Assembly (NCBI GenBank): GCA_016715765.1 | Contig: JADJZJ010000016.1 | Location: 1 to 64,000, forward strand | Length of the DNA: 64,000 nucleotides | Origin: Opitutaceae bacterium | GTDB lineage: Bacteria; Verrucomicrobiota; Verrucomicrobiia; Opitutales; Opitutaceae | Reading direction: 5' to 3' | Shown: positions 51,009-62,812 of the stretch, in pieces | How the letters are laid out: every line of letters begins with the position of its first letter | Position numbering within the stretch: position 1 is the first letter of the stretch | Program-made: the position numbers and the translations under genes | The notes under the pieces: generated by a model | The model's input: only the letters and a program-made list of their open reading frames with translations | Told to the model about the DNA's origin: nothing | The model's database searches: none

Positions 51009-51216
51009 GTGTTTCGTTCCCCCTGAGACCCCGGAATTGAGGGCAGGCGTAATGGAAAAGAGGGTCAGGTGATAGAAGTCGGGGCGCCGAAAGCAACCAA
51101 AACTTTGTACGGCTCCCGCTTTTCGGCGGTTTTGGGCAAAACGAGCATTGACAACCCCCTGAGCGACTCTGTTTTTCGTCACCTCTTTCGCATTGTGCAA
51201 GCAATGCAAGCCACGT

Positions 51217-51291
51217 TGCCCGGTAGCTCAGTGGCAGAGCAGGTGACTGTTAATCACTTGGTCGTAGGTTCAATCCCTACCCGGGCAGCCA
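51217..51291 (+). tRNA. tRNA-Asn (anticodon GTT)
   Basis: Acceptor TGCCCGG/CCGGGCA, anticodon loop CTGTTAA (GTT), T-arm GTAGG TTCAATC CCTAC, discriminator G, encoded CCA. A TTGACA at 51148-51153 may be its -35 box; no good -10 is seen. Divergent to rplY. Confidence 0.95.
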
Positions 51292-51331
51292 CTTCCTCGC
51301 GCAAACCTGCCGGAGGCAGGCCGTTCGATCA

Positions 51332-52639
51332 TTATTTCCGCTGAAACGCGGGATTCGTCGGCAACGCCATGATTTCCTGACGGATCACCTCCGGCACGGC
51401 GGGATCATTATGCCAATACTGCAGCCAGTCGGCCACGTGGGGGTCGCTGCGCTGGAATGAGCTGATGGACCAGCCGGCGATTTGATAGGCGAGCCCCCGG
51501 GCGACCCGGGCATTCAAGCCCTTCGCTCCGCCGCGTTCCTCCTGCCAGGCCTTGAAGACCGCAAAATCCGGGGCGCCTTCAAGCAGTCCGACAAGCGCCC
51601 GCAGGTAACTCTTGTCCCCGGTGGCCATCCATCCGGCCCAGCACTGGTCCATGACATTGCCGATGTCCCTCACTTCCTGGAGATTCACCGGATCCTGGAA
51701 TCGCGGGAGACGGCGCGGGTCCGGCAGCGGCTCGACGTCATTGAAGGTGGCGAGCGTTTCCCGGGAAAGCATGGGAAACAACCCCGGCAAATCGGCTCCG
51801 CCAAGTCGCAGCACCCACAACAGCGCGGGTTGAACTTCGGGTTCGAGCGTCGGATATGCCTCCACGGCTGCAGCCCGTGCGGCCGGGTTGGCCTTGAACG
51901 CGAACGCAAAAAGCGCGTGCACCGGCGGCGCCTTCAACGCCGGGGATTTCGCCATCACCCTGAACCAGGCCAGCAACTGGCCGGGCGAGAGATTCTCCCG
52001 GTGGCGATTCATCTGCTTGCTGATCTCACCATCGGACAGCGGCGGTTCTTTCGCCCAATCCGCCACGCTCCGGATTCTGAGGCGCACGGGCTCGGGCGCG
52101 ACCGGCATGGCGGCTCCGGTTACTTCCACGAGCAGTTCGACGTCGGTCTCCCCACCGTCCATCGGCACGCTCCACTCCGGCGCAAATACGGCCAGGGTCA
52201 CGAGGGCCGTCGCTTTCTTCAATTTGTCGTGCTCCGCCTCAGCGATGCCGGCCGCCTGCAACGCCAGGAGCGCAAAGTCGGCGCCTTCGGCCTTGATCGG
52301 GCGCACCGTCACCGGTTTCAGGTCACGCCATGGGCCGCCAGCGTAGGCAGGGGCCGCCAGCTTGATGGTGAGGCGCACGCCGTCAAAAAGCCGGTCGCGG
52401 TCCGGCCCTTTCGCCATGAGCCCCACGGCGATTTTCTGGCCGGGATGGAGCGTGGTGAGAAACTCGGGCGCATTGACCCGGCCCGCCGGCGGGATCCGTT
52501 CGGCCCAGTCCGCCGAGAGCACGAACACCCGCGGCAAAATCTCATTGGACGCCTCCTGGCCGGCGACGCGCTGCACCTCGGCCCGCGCCAGCATCGCGAA
52601 AAACAGACCGCACCACACCGCCGGGAATAATCGACGCAT
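51332..52639 (-). CDS. hypothetical exported protein, 435 aa
   Basis: No recognised domain. Signal peptide (RRLFPAVWCGLFFAMLARAE), then mixed alpha/beta sequence with LPRVFVLSADWAERIPPAGR, HPGQKIAVGLMAKGPDRDRLFD, and a mostly helical second half (SPGQLLAWFRVMAKSPALKAP, DQCWAGWMATGDKSYLRALVGLLEGAP). Predicted periplasmic or secreted. Start at 52639 is chosen for the signal peptide; 120 upstream in-frame residues have low-quality, Arg-rich composition. The 239-base gap between it and the next gene (52640-52878) shows nothing clear. Confidence 0.7.
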   Translation of the reverse strand: MRRLFPAVWCGLFFAMLARAEVQRVAGQEASNEILPRVFVLSADWAERIPPAGRVNAPEFLTTLHPGQKIAVGLMAKGPDRDRLFDGVRLTIKLAAPAYAGGPWRDLKPVTVRPIKAEGADFALLALQAAGIAEAEHDKLKKATALVTLAVFAPEWSVPMDGGETDVELLVEVTGAAMPVAPEPVRLRIRSVADWAKEPPLSDGEISKQMNRHRENLSPGQLLAWFRVMAKSPALKAPPVHALFAFAFKANPAARAAAVEAYPTLEPEVQPALLWVLRLGGADLPGLFPMLSRETLATFNDVEPLPDPRRLPRFQDPVNLQEVRDIGNVMDQCWAGWMATGDKSYLRALVGLLEGAPDFAVFKAWQEERGGAKGLNARVARGLAYQIAGWSISSFQRSDPHVADWLQYWHNDPAVPEVIRQEIMALPTNPAFQRK

Positions 52640-52878
52640 TGGAATGCCGAGCTTTCGGCAGAATCCTTGCCCGTGCAACGCCGCAGTTGGGTCCCTCGGA
52701 ACCTCCGGTGCGCTCCTGCCACCCCGCTGTGCGGATCGAAATTGGCATTGCCCTTGCCTTGCCGGCCGTGAGATAGGCACACCCCTGTGATGAAGCAGCC
52801 AAAGGACAAAGGCGTCGGTTGCGTTTGGGACAGGCCGACCCTCAACTCCGTGATCGCATCCTGGTTTCCGACCCTGCC

Positions 52879-53658
52879 ATGCCCCTGAACCTGAAAGACA
52901 CGCCCGCCCCCGCCCTCCTGCTGCCGGACTTGCGCGGCAAGTCATTCGTGGTGACCGGCGCCTCCGCCGGAATCGGCCGGGCCACCATCGGGGCCCTGCT
53001 GGCAAACGGCGCCACCTGCTACGGTCTTTCGCGCGAAGCCCCCGCGATCACCCATCCGGACTTCCATCCCCTCCCCTGCGATCTGCGCGATCCGGCCGCG
53101 ATCGGCGGGGCCTTCACCAAACTGCGGCTGCAGACCAATCGTCTCGACGGCGTGGTGAACGTGGCCGGCACCGATCCCAAGATCCCGCTCGCCGAGGGCG
53201 ACGCCGCGAAGTGGGACGGCATCGTGAACCTGAACCTGCGGGGCTACTACCTCGTCATCCGCGAAAGCCTCCCGCTGCTCCGCGCGGGCACCGCCCCGGC
53301 CATTGTCAACGTCTCCTCCATCAACTACCGCCTGGGACTGCCCGGACGCTCCATCTACTCGGCGACGAAGGCCGGCATCCTCGGCCTCACCACCGGGCTC
53401 GCCCGCGAACTGGGCCGCGATGGCATCCGCATCAACACCGTGTCCCCGGGCTGGATTTTCACCGAGCGCCAGGTGGGCGAATATTTTTCCGGCGCCGACA
53501 CGGCCAAGCACCTCGCGCACCTGGGCAACGTGCAATCGCTGCCCGTGCGGCTCCAGTCCGGCGACGTGGCCAACCACATTCTCTTTTACCTCAGCGATGT
53601 CAGCCGCGGTTCCACCGGCCACAATTGTGTGGTGGACGGCGGCTGGTTGCTTGAATAG
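52879..53658 (+). CDS. SDR family oxidoreductase
   Basis: 259-residue short-chain dehydrogenase. TGASAGIGRA (NAD(P) loop TGxxxGxG), NVAGT, catalytic Ser in NVSSINYR, and YSATK (Tyr-x-x-x-Lys), then PGWIFTERQ. Start at MPLNLKDTPAPALLL. Followed after 23 bases by an SMP-30/lactonase gene on the same strand, together suggesting a sugar or sugar-acid oxidation: dehydrogenase to lactone, then hydrolysis. Confidence 0.9.
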   Translation: MPLNLKDTPAPALLLPDLRGKSFVVTGASAGIGRATIGALLANGATCYGLSREAPAITHPDFHPLPCDLRDPAAIGGAFTKLRLQTNRLDGVVNVAGTDPKIPLAEGDAAKWDGIVNLNLRGYYLVIRESLPLLRAGTAPAIVNVSSINYRLGLPGRSIYSATKAGILGLTTGLARELGRDGIRINTVSPGWIFTERQVGEYFSGADTAKHLAHLGNVQSLPVRLQSGDVANHILFYLSDVSRGSTGHNCVVDGGWLLE

Positions 53659-53681
53659 CTTCCCCACCCTTTCTTCCCCAC

Positions 53682-54557
53682 ATGGCCACCTCGCCCGCCG
53701 CCCGCCTGCTTGTGTCGACCCGCAACCAGCTCGGTGAAAATCCGCTCTGGGACGCCTCCCGCCACACGCTGTTCTGGACCGATATCACCGCCGGCGAACT
53801 CCATGCCTGGCGCGAAGGCATGACGAAGGAGCGCCCCATTTACACCGGACCGTCCGTCGGCGGCTTCACCCTGGAAGCGGATGGCGCCCTGCTGCTTTTC
53901 CGCGTCGACGACCTGGCCCGCTTCAATCCCGACACCGGCGAATGCCGCTCCGTCAAAAAATTCACCGACGCCGGCACGCAGCGTTTCAATGACGTCATGG
54001 CCGACCCCGCCGGACGCGTCTTCGCCGGCACCATCGGCAAGGACAAGGACAGCGGCGGACTCTTCCGCTTCGACCCCGACGGCTCGGTCCACCCGCTCTT
54101 CCGCGGCACCGGCGTATCCAACGGCATGGGACTCTCGCCCGACGGGCTCACGTTTTATTGGACGTGCTCCACCACCAACCGGATCTTCGCCTTCGACTAC
54201 GACGCGGCCACGGGCAACCTCGCCAACCGCCGCCTCTTCTACGCCGGCAACACCGAGGAAGAGGGCACCTGCGACGGCCTGTGCGTCGATGCCAGTGGCA
54301 ATCTCTGGTCTGCCCGGTGGGATGGACACTGCCTGCGCTGCCATGCCCCCGACGGCAAGGTCATCGCGGAAATCGCCGTGCCCGCCTCCCGCGTGACCTC
54401 CTGCTGTTTCGGCGGGGAGAAAAATCACACGCTCTACATCACCTCCGCCCGCGGCGAGACCGATCCCGGTTACTGCGAGGCGGGCAGTGTCTTCACCACC
54501 GAGATGAAGACCGCCGGCCTGCCGCGGCATTGCTCGCGCCTGGCCGCCAGCGCCTGA
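53682..54557 (+). CDS. SMP-30/gluconolactonase family protein
   Basis: 291-residue beta-propeller lactonase. N-terminal NQLGENPLWDASRHTLFWTDI with the family Glu ligand, FNDVMADPAGRVFAGTI, SNGMGLSPDGLTFYW and DGLCVDASGNLWSARWDG; these hold the metal ligands. It likely opens a sugar lactone made by the adjacent SDR. The substrate sugar is unknown. Confidence 0.9.
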   Translation: MATSPAARLLVSTRNQLGENPLWDASRHTLFWTDITAGELHAWREGMTKERPIYTGPSVGGFTLEADGALLLFRVDDLARFNPDTGECRSVKKFTDAGTQRFNDVMADPAGRVFAGTIGKDKDSGGLFRFDPDGSVHPLFRGTGVSNGMGLSPDGLTFYWTCSTTNRIFAFDYDAATGNLANRRLFYAGNTEEEGTCDGLCVDASGNLWSARWDGHCLRCHAPDGKVIAEIAVPASRVTSCCFGGEKNHTLYITSARGETDPGYCEAGSVFTTEMKTAGLPRHCSRLAASA

Positions 54558-54585
54558 GCCCACGCGCATCACCGGGGTGCTTGCT

Positions 54586-54645
54586 GTAGGAGCGGCTTTA
54601 CGCCGCGATTGTGAGCGCAACTTCGCGGCATAAAGCCGCTCCTAC
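54586..54645. repeat. GTAGGAGCGGC palindrome pair
   Basis: GTAGGAGCGGCTTTACGCCG (54586-54605) and its inverted partner at 54621-54645, whose complement is GTAGGAGCGGCTTTATGCCG. Near-identical to 17896-17960. Located between the SMP-30 and Usp genes. Confidence 0.85.
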
Positions 54646-54766
54646 AGTCAGCCGAAAAGCCATTCGCTTCGCTCACGGCCTGATGATCGGGCCCGGCAAG
54701 ATCCGCGGCGCAACCGACAATTACTGCGCTGGCAATCGCTCCATTCCGGAGTATCGTTCCACTGCC

Positions 54767-55222
54767 ATGAAAACGATCCTTACCCCCGTTGATTTCTCGG
54801 CCATCAGCAAGGCCGTCGTCAAGTCAGCCGCGGAACTCGCCCGCTCGCTCAATGCCCGTCTCATCCTCATGCACGTGGTCCAGCCGCCGGTGATCACCAG
54901 CGAATACGGCGCGGTCATGGCCAACATCCAGGAAATCGTCGCGCTCAGCGAGAAAACCGCCGCGCGCCACCTCGAACTGATGGTCCACAAGCTGCAGGCC
55001 GCCGGACTCGAGACCTCATCGGTGCTGCTGACGGGTTCGCCCACATTGCAAATCGTGGATCAGGCAAAGAAACTCGACGCCAGTTTCGTGGTGCTCGGCT
55101 CGCACGGCCATTCGGCCCTCTATGATCTTCTGGCCGGCAGCACCGCGAGCGGAGTACTGAAGAAATCGCCCTGCCCGGTCGTCGTCATCCCGCCAGCCAC
55201 AACGAAGAAAAAGCGGCGCTGA
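54767..55222 (+). CDS. universal stress protein
   Basis: 151-residue UspA-fold protein. Starts MKTILTPVDFSAISKAVVKSA, LARSLNARLILMHVV, and a C-terminal ATP-binding pattern (GSHGHSALYDLLAGSTASGVLKKSPCPVVVI, G-2x-G-9x-G-S/T). Ends with a Lys/Arg tail. Start at 54767 by homology; upstream frame is repeat-derived. Confidence 0.9.
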   Translation: MKTILTPVDFSAISKAVVKSAAELARSLNARLILMHVVQPPVITSEYGAVMANIQEIVALSEKTAARHLELMVHKLQAAGLETSSVLLTGSPTLQIVDQAKKLDASFVVLGSHGHSALYDLLAGSTASGVLKKSPCPVVVIPPATTKKKRR

Positions 55223-55258
55223 ACCTCGCACCCGACGCTGAATAACGCATTGCGCGCC

Positions 55259-55333
55259 GTAGCTACGAGCGTGAGCGAGTGGATTGCTCGTATCACGAAT
55301 CCATTAACTCCACTCGCTCACGCTCGTAGCTAC
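55259..55333. repeat. GTAGCTACGAGCG palindrome pair
   Basis: GTAGCTACGAGCGTGAGCGA at 55259-55278 (arm to 55283) and exact complement at 55309-55333, separated by 25 bases. Arms match those at 4360-4432 with one base change; loops do not. Shortly after, ATTCGGCGTTCGACGTTCGA tandem units occur at about 55342-55372. Confidence 0.85.
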
Positions 55334-55442
55334 TGAACCGATATTCGGCGTTCGACGTTCGACGTTCAGCGTTCCGTGCCCCCCCGCACGGCCACGCTTT
55401 TGGTCTTTTGCCCCGACCACTCTGTCATCCCAGCCTGACGCC

Positions 55443-56708
55443 ATGACCGACTTCCCCGCCCGTCACGCCCGCCTGGCCGCCGCCCTGCCCCTTGCCGATG
55501 CCCTCCTGCTCGTCGCGGCCGGCGAGCCGCTCAAGCTCCCGGAGAACAGCGACCAGACCTACCCCTTTCGCGCCCACAGTGAATATTTCTACCTGACCGG
55601 CCTGGAGTGTCCGCACGGCGTGGTCGCCCATGATCCGCGCGAGGGCGCCTGGCATTCGTTCGTGCCTGCGGTCACCGAGGACGAACGCATCTGGGAGGGT
55701 CGGACCCAGCCGCCCGGTGAATCGCTCGAGGGACTGACCCCGTGGCTGGCCGCACGCCAGGGCCGGCGCATCGCCCTCCTCGGCGCCGCCCTGCCCGGCG
55801 TGTCCGCCGACCCGGAACTCAGCGCCACGGTCCGCGCCCACTTCACCCACGCCCGCCGCCCCAAGGACGCCGCCGAACTCGCCACGCTGCGCCGCTCCGC
55901 CACCGCCACCGCCGCCGGTTATGCCGCGCTCCGCGCCGCCCTGCGCCCCGGCGTCACGGAGCGCGCCCTGCAGGTCGAACTCGAGGCCGGCTTCTTCCGT
56001 CATGGCGCCAATCGCACCGGCTACGGGTCCATCGTGGCCCTTGGCGCCAACGCCGCCGTCCTGCACTTCACGCCCGGCGGCCGCGTCGCGCAGCCGGGGG
56101 ATTTCGTGCTGGTCGACGCCGGCGGTGAAATCGACCGCTACGTCACCGATGTCACCCGCACCTACGTCGTCGGCCAGCCCACGGGTTTTCAACGCGATCT
56201 GTATCAGGTCGTCCTCAACGCCCAGCAACGCGCCTGCGTCCGCTGCCGTCCCGGCGCCGAATGGCGGGATATCCATCTGGCCTGCGCGGTGGATCTCACC
56301 GCCGGCCTGGTCGAAATGGGCGTGATGCGCGGCGATCCGGCGTCGCTCGTGGAGCAGGAGGCCCACACCCTCTTCTTCCCCCACGGACTCGGCCACATGG
56401 TCGGTCTCGGCGTGCGGGACGCCAGCGGCCTGCTCCCGGGCCGGCCCAAGGATCCCCGCCCCTGCCTCCGGACCCTCCGCATGGATTTGCCGCTGGCCGA
56501 GGGCTACCTGGTCACGGTCGAACCCGGCCTTTATTTCATTCCCGCGCTGCTCAACGACCCCGCCCGCCGGCAGCGTTTCCGGGACTGCGTGAACTGGAGC
56601 CTCGCCGAGCAGCACCTCGGCATCGGCGGCGTCCGCATCGAGGACAACCTGGTCATCACCCGCGGCGAACCCGAAAACCTGACCGCGGCGATTCCGAAGG
56701 ATTTTTGA
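55443..56708 (+). CDS. pepP: Xaa-Pro aminopeptidase
   Basis: 421-residue aminopeptidase P. N-terminal AMP_N domain (ALLLVAAGEPLKLPENSDQTYPFRAHSEYFYLTGLE), C-terminal M24 domain with Asp225 (VDAGGEI), Asp236 (VTDVTRT), His318 (HGLGHMVG), Glu360 (TVEPGLYF) and Glu400 (VRIEDN). Removes N-terminal residues before proline. Second M24 enzyme of the window; different in domain layout from the one at 13476. Its TGA stop abuts the AACCACGG periodic repeat. Confidence 0.95.
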   Translation: MTDFPARHARLAAALPLADALLLVAAGEPLKLPENSDQTYPFRAHSEYFYLTGLECPHGVVAHDPREGAWHSFVPAVTEDERIWEGRTQPPGESLEGLTPWLAARQGRRIALLGAALPGVSADPELSATVRAHFTHARRPKDAAELATLRRSATATAAGYAALRAALRPGVTERALQVELEAGFFRHGANRTGYGSIVALGANAAVLHFTPGGRVAQPGDFVLVDAGGEIDRYVTDVTRTYVVGQPTGFQRDLYQVVLNAQQRACVRCRPGAEWRDIHLACAVDLTAGLVEMGVMRGDPASLVEQEAHTLFFPHGLGHMVGLGVRDASGLLPGRPKDPRPCLRTLRMDLPLAEGYLVTVEPGLYFIPALLNDPARRQRFRDCVNWSLAEQHLGIGGVRIEDNLVITRGEPENLTAAIPKDF

Positions 56709-57015
56709 ACCACGGATTTCACGGATGGCACGGATGGAATTTGCCCTGAGTCGGTCCCATGCAATTGAACCACGGATGCACGCAGATAAACACAGATGTG
56801 AATGTAGAAAGCGTCAGAAACTGCCTCGGGAACTGACTCACTGAATGGTGTGCCAGAGCGATTTAGCCATAGTCTAGGCAACCCATTCCAATCTGTGTTC
56901 ATCTGTGTCTATCTGTGGTTTCCCAATGAAATGCTTTCTCCTGCAAAACCAACTATCCGTGCCTGATCTGGCCATGGATCAGGATCCGTGAAATCCGTGT
57001 AATCCGTGGTTAAAA
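56708..57015. repeat. Nested periodic inverted repeats (ACGGAT outer, ACAGAT inner)
   Basis: Outer left arm AACCACGGATTTCACGGAT and GGCACGGAT (56708-56735); outer right arm with three ATCCGTG units ending GTGGTTAAA (56953-57015). Inner left arm AACCACGGATGCACGCAGAT and ACACAGATG (56768-56798); inner right arm with three ATCTGTG units ending GTGGTT (56891-56921). A CTGATCTGGCCATGGATCAG palindrome (56963-56982) sits within the outer right arm. The 350-base gap between pepP and the next gene is wholly this structure; no ORF is credible. Confidence 0.8.
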
Positions 57016-57058
57016 GAAGGTTCGACAAACCTCCCCAACCCCTTCTCTTTTTCGCGCC

Positions 57059-57304
57059 ATGGCCCAGCCTGAAACCAAGCTCGTCACACCTGTCAGCTTC
57101 GTCGTGGACATGATCCTCGTCGTCGCCTTCTTCCTTTTCCTGTACTCGATCGTCTCGCCGCACGTGCCCTCGTCCGATTCCCGCATGATCATGCTCTGGG
57201 GCGGTCTCACCGCAGCCTGCATGAGCGGCGTGTTCTGGCTCGCCATTCAAATGTTCCGCGTGGTGCTCCGCGCCCAGCGCGCCCAGAACGCCCAGCGCAA
57301 ATAA
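57059..57304 (+). CDS. small membrane protein, 81 aa
   Basis: Two predicted membrane helices (VSFVVDMILVVAFFLFLYSIV and IMLWGGLTAACMSGVFWLAIQMF) with a short cytosolic Arg/Gln tail (RAQRAQNAQRK). No domain recognised. It ends 26 bases before a good terminator, supporting a real transcript. Function unknown. Confidence 0.65.
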   Translation: MAQPETKLVTPVSFVVDMILVVAFFLFLYSIVSPHVPSSDSRMIMLWGGLTAACMSGVFWLAIQMFRVVLRAQRAQNAQRK

Positions 57305-57330
57305 TCCACAAACGCATCACTGCATTTCCG

Positions 57331-57357
57331 GCCCGGCATTAATTGCCGGGCTTTTTT
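57331..57357 (+). terminator. rho-independent terminator
   Basis: GCCCGGCA pairs with TGCCGGGC (AATTAAT-type loop) and is followed by six T; terminates the small membrane-protein gene. Confidence 0.9.
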
Positions 57358-57362
57358 GTGGA

Positions 57363-57513
57363 AAACCACGAAAGACGCGAAGTTGAACCTGGCATAGGTA
57401 GCGCCCGGCCTCCGGACGGGCGGTTCGGCGTGCGGCTGCCCATCACGGCCCGTCCGGAGGCCGGGCCCTACCACAAACCAAGACTTCGCGCACCTTCGCG
57501 TCCTTCGCGGTTC
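57363..57513. repeat. Nested repeats: TTCGCG periodic pair enclosing GTAG palindrome pair
   Basis: Outer arms: AAACCACGAAAGACGCGAAG-type at 57363-57382 and CTTCGCGCACCTTCGCGTCC with TTCGCGGTT at 57484-57513. Inner: GTAGCGCCCGGCCTCCGGAC (57398-57417) and an inverted arm ending at 57471 whose complement is GTAGGGCCCGGCCTCCGGAC. Fills the gap up to the tatC stop. Confidence 0.75.
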
Positions 57514-57520
57514 ATCAACC

Positions 57521-58333
57521 CTACCCTTGAGCCGCCTCGCGGCGTCGTTCGATCCTCCGCCCCGCGATGATCGCGACCTCGTACAGGAGGTACAGCGGGG
57601 CCGCGAACAGGCACTGCGTGACCGGATCCGGGGTCGGCGTCACCACCGCCGCGATGATGAAGATCACCACAATGGCATGCCGCCGGTATTTGCGCAGGAA
57701 GGCCGTGGTCATCACGCCCATGTAGATCAGCAGCACGATGAGCAGGGGGAATTCGAAGGACGCCCCCACCCCCAGCACCAGCCACGTGAGCAGGCTGTAG
57801 TAGCTGCCCGGGGTCCATCGCATCACGAACCCGAACATCTCGTTGATCTCAACCGACACCCGGAGCGTGCTCGGCACGAGCAGGTAGTAGCTGAATACCG
57901 ATCCGCATAAGAAAAGGATCAGGGCCGCGAAACAGACCGGCAGCACCATCCGCAACTCCCGGGGCGTGAGGGCCGGTGAGACAAACTGCCCGATGAAAAA
58001 CAGCAGGAAGGGCGCCGCCAGCAGGAGGCCGCCCAGCACGCACATCTGGATCACGACCGTGAAGCCCTCCATGATCGAGGTGGTGCCGAGGTCGATCACG
58101 GCCTTCGGGTACTCGGCCTGGACCTTCTGCAAAGGCCACAATAGCAGGCCGTTGAACTCGTGCAGGAAGTAGCCCACGAGCCCGGCGCAGATGAGGAACG
58201 CCACGACACACTTCACCAGGGTCCAGCGCAGGTCCTCCAGGTGGTCGAAGAATCCCATGGGTTTCTCGCGCGGGGAGGAGGCAATCTCACCGGAGGCATT
58301 GGCTTCTTCAGGATATGGGTCGGAATCGCTCAC
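57521..58333 (-). CDS. tatC: Sec-independent translocase TatC
   Basis: 270-residue six-helix membrane protein of the twin-arginine pathway. N-terminal signature MGFFDHLEDLRWTLVKC, later FISPALTPRELRM-like segment (QFVSPALTPRELRMVLP) and FEFPLLIVLLIYMGVM, ending with an Arg-rich cytosolic tail. It would be needed for the Tat-exported SOD at 24844. tatA is not adjacent. Confidence 0.95.
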   Translation of the reverse strand: MSDSDPYPEEANASGEIASSPREKPMGFFDHLEDLRWTLVKCVVAFLICAGLVGYFLHEFNGLLLWPLQKVQAEYPKAVIDLGTTSIMEGFTVVIQMCVLGGLLLAAPFLLFFIGQFVSPALTPRELRMVLPVCFAALILFLCGSVFSYYLLVPSTLRVSVEINEMFGFVMRWTPGSYYSLLTWLVLGVGASFEFPLLIVLLIYMGVMTTAFLRKYRRHAIVVIFIIAAVVTPTPDPVTQCLFAAPLYLLYEVAIIAGRRIERRREAAQG

Positions 58334-58401
58334 AAGGCGGAGAAAAACGCGATGCTGGGCGGTTTTTATGAAAACGAAAGCGCGTTTGCAGGCCCCAAGC
58401 G

Positions 58402-61530
<3,129 letters not shown>

Positions 61531-61557
61531 GGACAGGCTACTAATAATTGACCCAAC

Positions 61558-61644
61558 GTAGCGCCGCGCTTCAGCCGGCGTTGCTCACGCTTCATTCGCC
61601 GACTGTTTTCCCGCCCGCAGGTGCCGGCTGAAGCACGGCACTAC
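61558..61644. repeat. GTAG palindrome pair (GCTTCAGCC family)
   Basis: GTAGCGCCGCGCTTCAGCCG (61558-61577) and inverted arm (61621-61644) with complement GTAGTGCCGTGCTTCAGCCG. Lies in the 200-base gap between ppdK and the next gene; nothing else is seen there. Confidence 0.8.
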
Positions 61645-61733
61645 TTACAAATCCCGCCTCACCCTTCACCGACTCGCACCCGCCGATGGGTCGCGCCTTG
61701 GGCTCTCGGAGTCCCTCAGCAAGTCCCCTGAGG

Positions 61734-62126
61734 CTAACCCCCGCCCTGCCGGCCATCGCGCCAACGCCAATAATGGAAGAGCACCAGCGCTACGACCGTG
61801 GTCATGAGCAAACTGTCGAATGCGGACAATTGTGGAAGATTCCGCAGGCTGAAACTCTTTCCAATCACCTCATATAACCCCAGTCCAAGCAGACCTCCGG
61901 CATATCCCCATGTGATCGCCCTCAGCTTTAACTGCCGCACGCGCTCGTCATCAATTTTCTCGGGCGCAAACAGCAACATGAACAACCCCGCCACCATCAC
62001 CCAGGAGGTCAATGACCAGCTGAATGCAGAGATGAAGAGGTAACCCATCGCCGCCACCAGCAGGTAGATTGCACCCATTAACTTGACCAGTCGGTTCGCC
62101 TGCTGCCTCGCGGTTGGTGTTTTCAT
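61734..62126 (-). CDS. membrane protein of HTH cassette, 130 aa
   Basis: Three to four membrane helices: GAIYLLVAAMGYLFISAF, LTSWVMVAGLFMLLFA, WGYAGGLLGLGLYEVIG, and LLMTTVVALVLFHYW. Short positively charged N-terminus (MKTPTARQQANRLVK) suggests N-in. No domain recognised. Third gene of the unit that begins with the 141-aa membrane protein and the HTH regulator. Function unknown. Confidence 0.65.
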   Translation of the reverse strand: MKTPTARQQANRLVKLMGAIYLLVAAMGYLFISAFSWSLTSWVMVAGLFMLLFAPEKIDDERVRQLKLRAITWGYAGGLLGLGLYEVIGKSFSLRNLPQLSAFDSLLMTTVVALVLFHYWRWRDGRQGGG

Positions 62127-62172
62127 AGGTCCGTTGTGAAAGCTCTTTGGTGAGTAAGACGTGGTTTGCGGT

Positions 62173-62370
62173 TCACTCATCATTCTCATCAAATATTGTC
62201 TCGATTGGCTGCTTGAAGAGCTTCGCGATCTTGAACGCCAGCGGCAGGCTCGGGTCGTATTTCCCCGTTTCAATCGCGTTGATGGTCTGACGCGAAACAT
62301 CAAGCCGGTCGGCCAGCTCACCTTGTGACCATTCTTTCACCGCCCGCAGTTCCTTGAGTCGGTTTTTCAT
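62173..62370 (-). CDS. XRE-type helix-turn-helix regulator
   Basis: 65-residue single-domain regulator: MKNRLKELRAVKEWSQGELADRLDVSRQTINAIETGKYDPSLPLAFKIAKLF, then QPIETIFDEND. This is the Cro/C1 type found next to small membrane proteins, where it commonly regulates its own operon. The start is the ATG at 62370; a TTG one codon before is also possible. Lies six bases downstream of the previous gene, with its likely operators at 62813-62850. Confidence 0.92.
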   Translation of the reverse strand: MKNRLKELRAVKEWSQGELADRLDVSRQTINAIETGKYDPSLPLAFKIAKLFKQPIETIFDENDE

Positions 62371-62376
62371 CAACCC

Positions 62377-62802
62377 TCAACGGTAGTAGCGCAATTTCGA
62401 CCAGACGATTCCCGCCAACAACAAAAAGATCATGGCCAGGAGCAGCACCGCATTGCTCCAAGCGAACTGGGGAATCAAAGCCGCGCATTGCAACTGCTCC
62501 ACCACGAGCACGACAATTAGCAGGCCATAAAAGGCAAAGCTCAACGCCCGGCGGGTGATAAGCTGCTCCAACTCATCTTCCAGCCGCACCCCGTGCATGC
62601 GGATGCCAAACAGTCCGATCATGAGCCACGGTAAAAGGAGGAGCCCCACACGCATCACCCAAGGTCCATCGTAGTGCGGTAAAAATTTATTCACCCATCC
62701 ATAGCACAACCCAAAAACAATGCCGGCCAGTGCTGGAAGTGCCACGCTGCGGAACAGTCTGGAAGTTCGCAGGCCTTTGATCGGATGGAGGAGAGTTTCC
62801 AT
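62377..62802 (-). CDS. membrane protein of HTH cassette, 141 aa
   Basis: About four membrane helices: FRSVALPALAGIVFGLCYGW, VGLLLLPWLMIGLFGIRM, FAFYGLLIVVLVVEQLQ, and AVLLLAMIFLLLAGIVW, with a cytosolic stretch RLEDELEQLITRRA between. No family recognised; layout is like the DUF2178-type proteins found beside XRE regulators in Gram-positives, but the match is only general. First gene of the cassette; ATG at 62802 sits just after the operator pair. Confidence 0.65.
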   Translation of the reverse strand: METLLHPIKGLRTSRLFRSVALPALAGIVFGLCYGWVNKFLPHYDGPWVMRVGLLLLPWLMIGLFGIRMHGVRLEDELEQLITRRALSFAFYGLLIVVLVVEQLQCAALIPQFAWSNAVLLLAMIFLLLAGIVWSKLRYYR

Positions 62803-62812
62803 GCAACGCATG

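Noticed and set aside
51148..51176. Full sigma-70 promoter for tRNA-Asn
   Set aside because: TTGACA is good, but at 16-18 bp spacing no convincing -10 hexamer is present.
56708..57015. CRISPR array
   Set aside because: Units are 7 bases with 2-3 base gaps and appear as inverted pairs, without spacers of uniform length and no cas genes.
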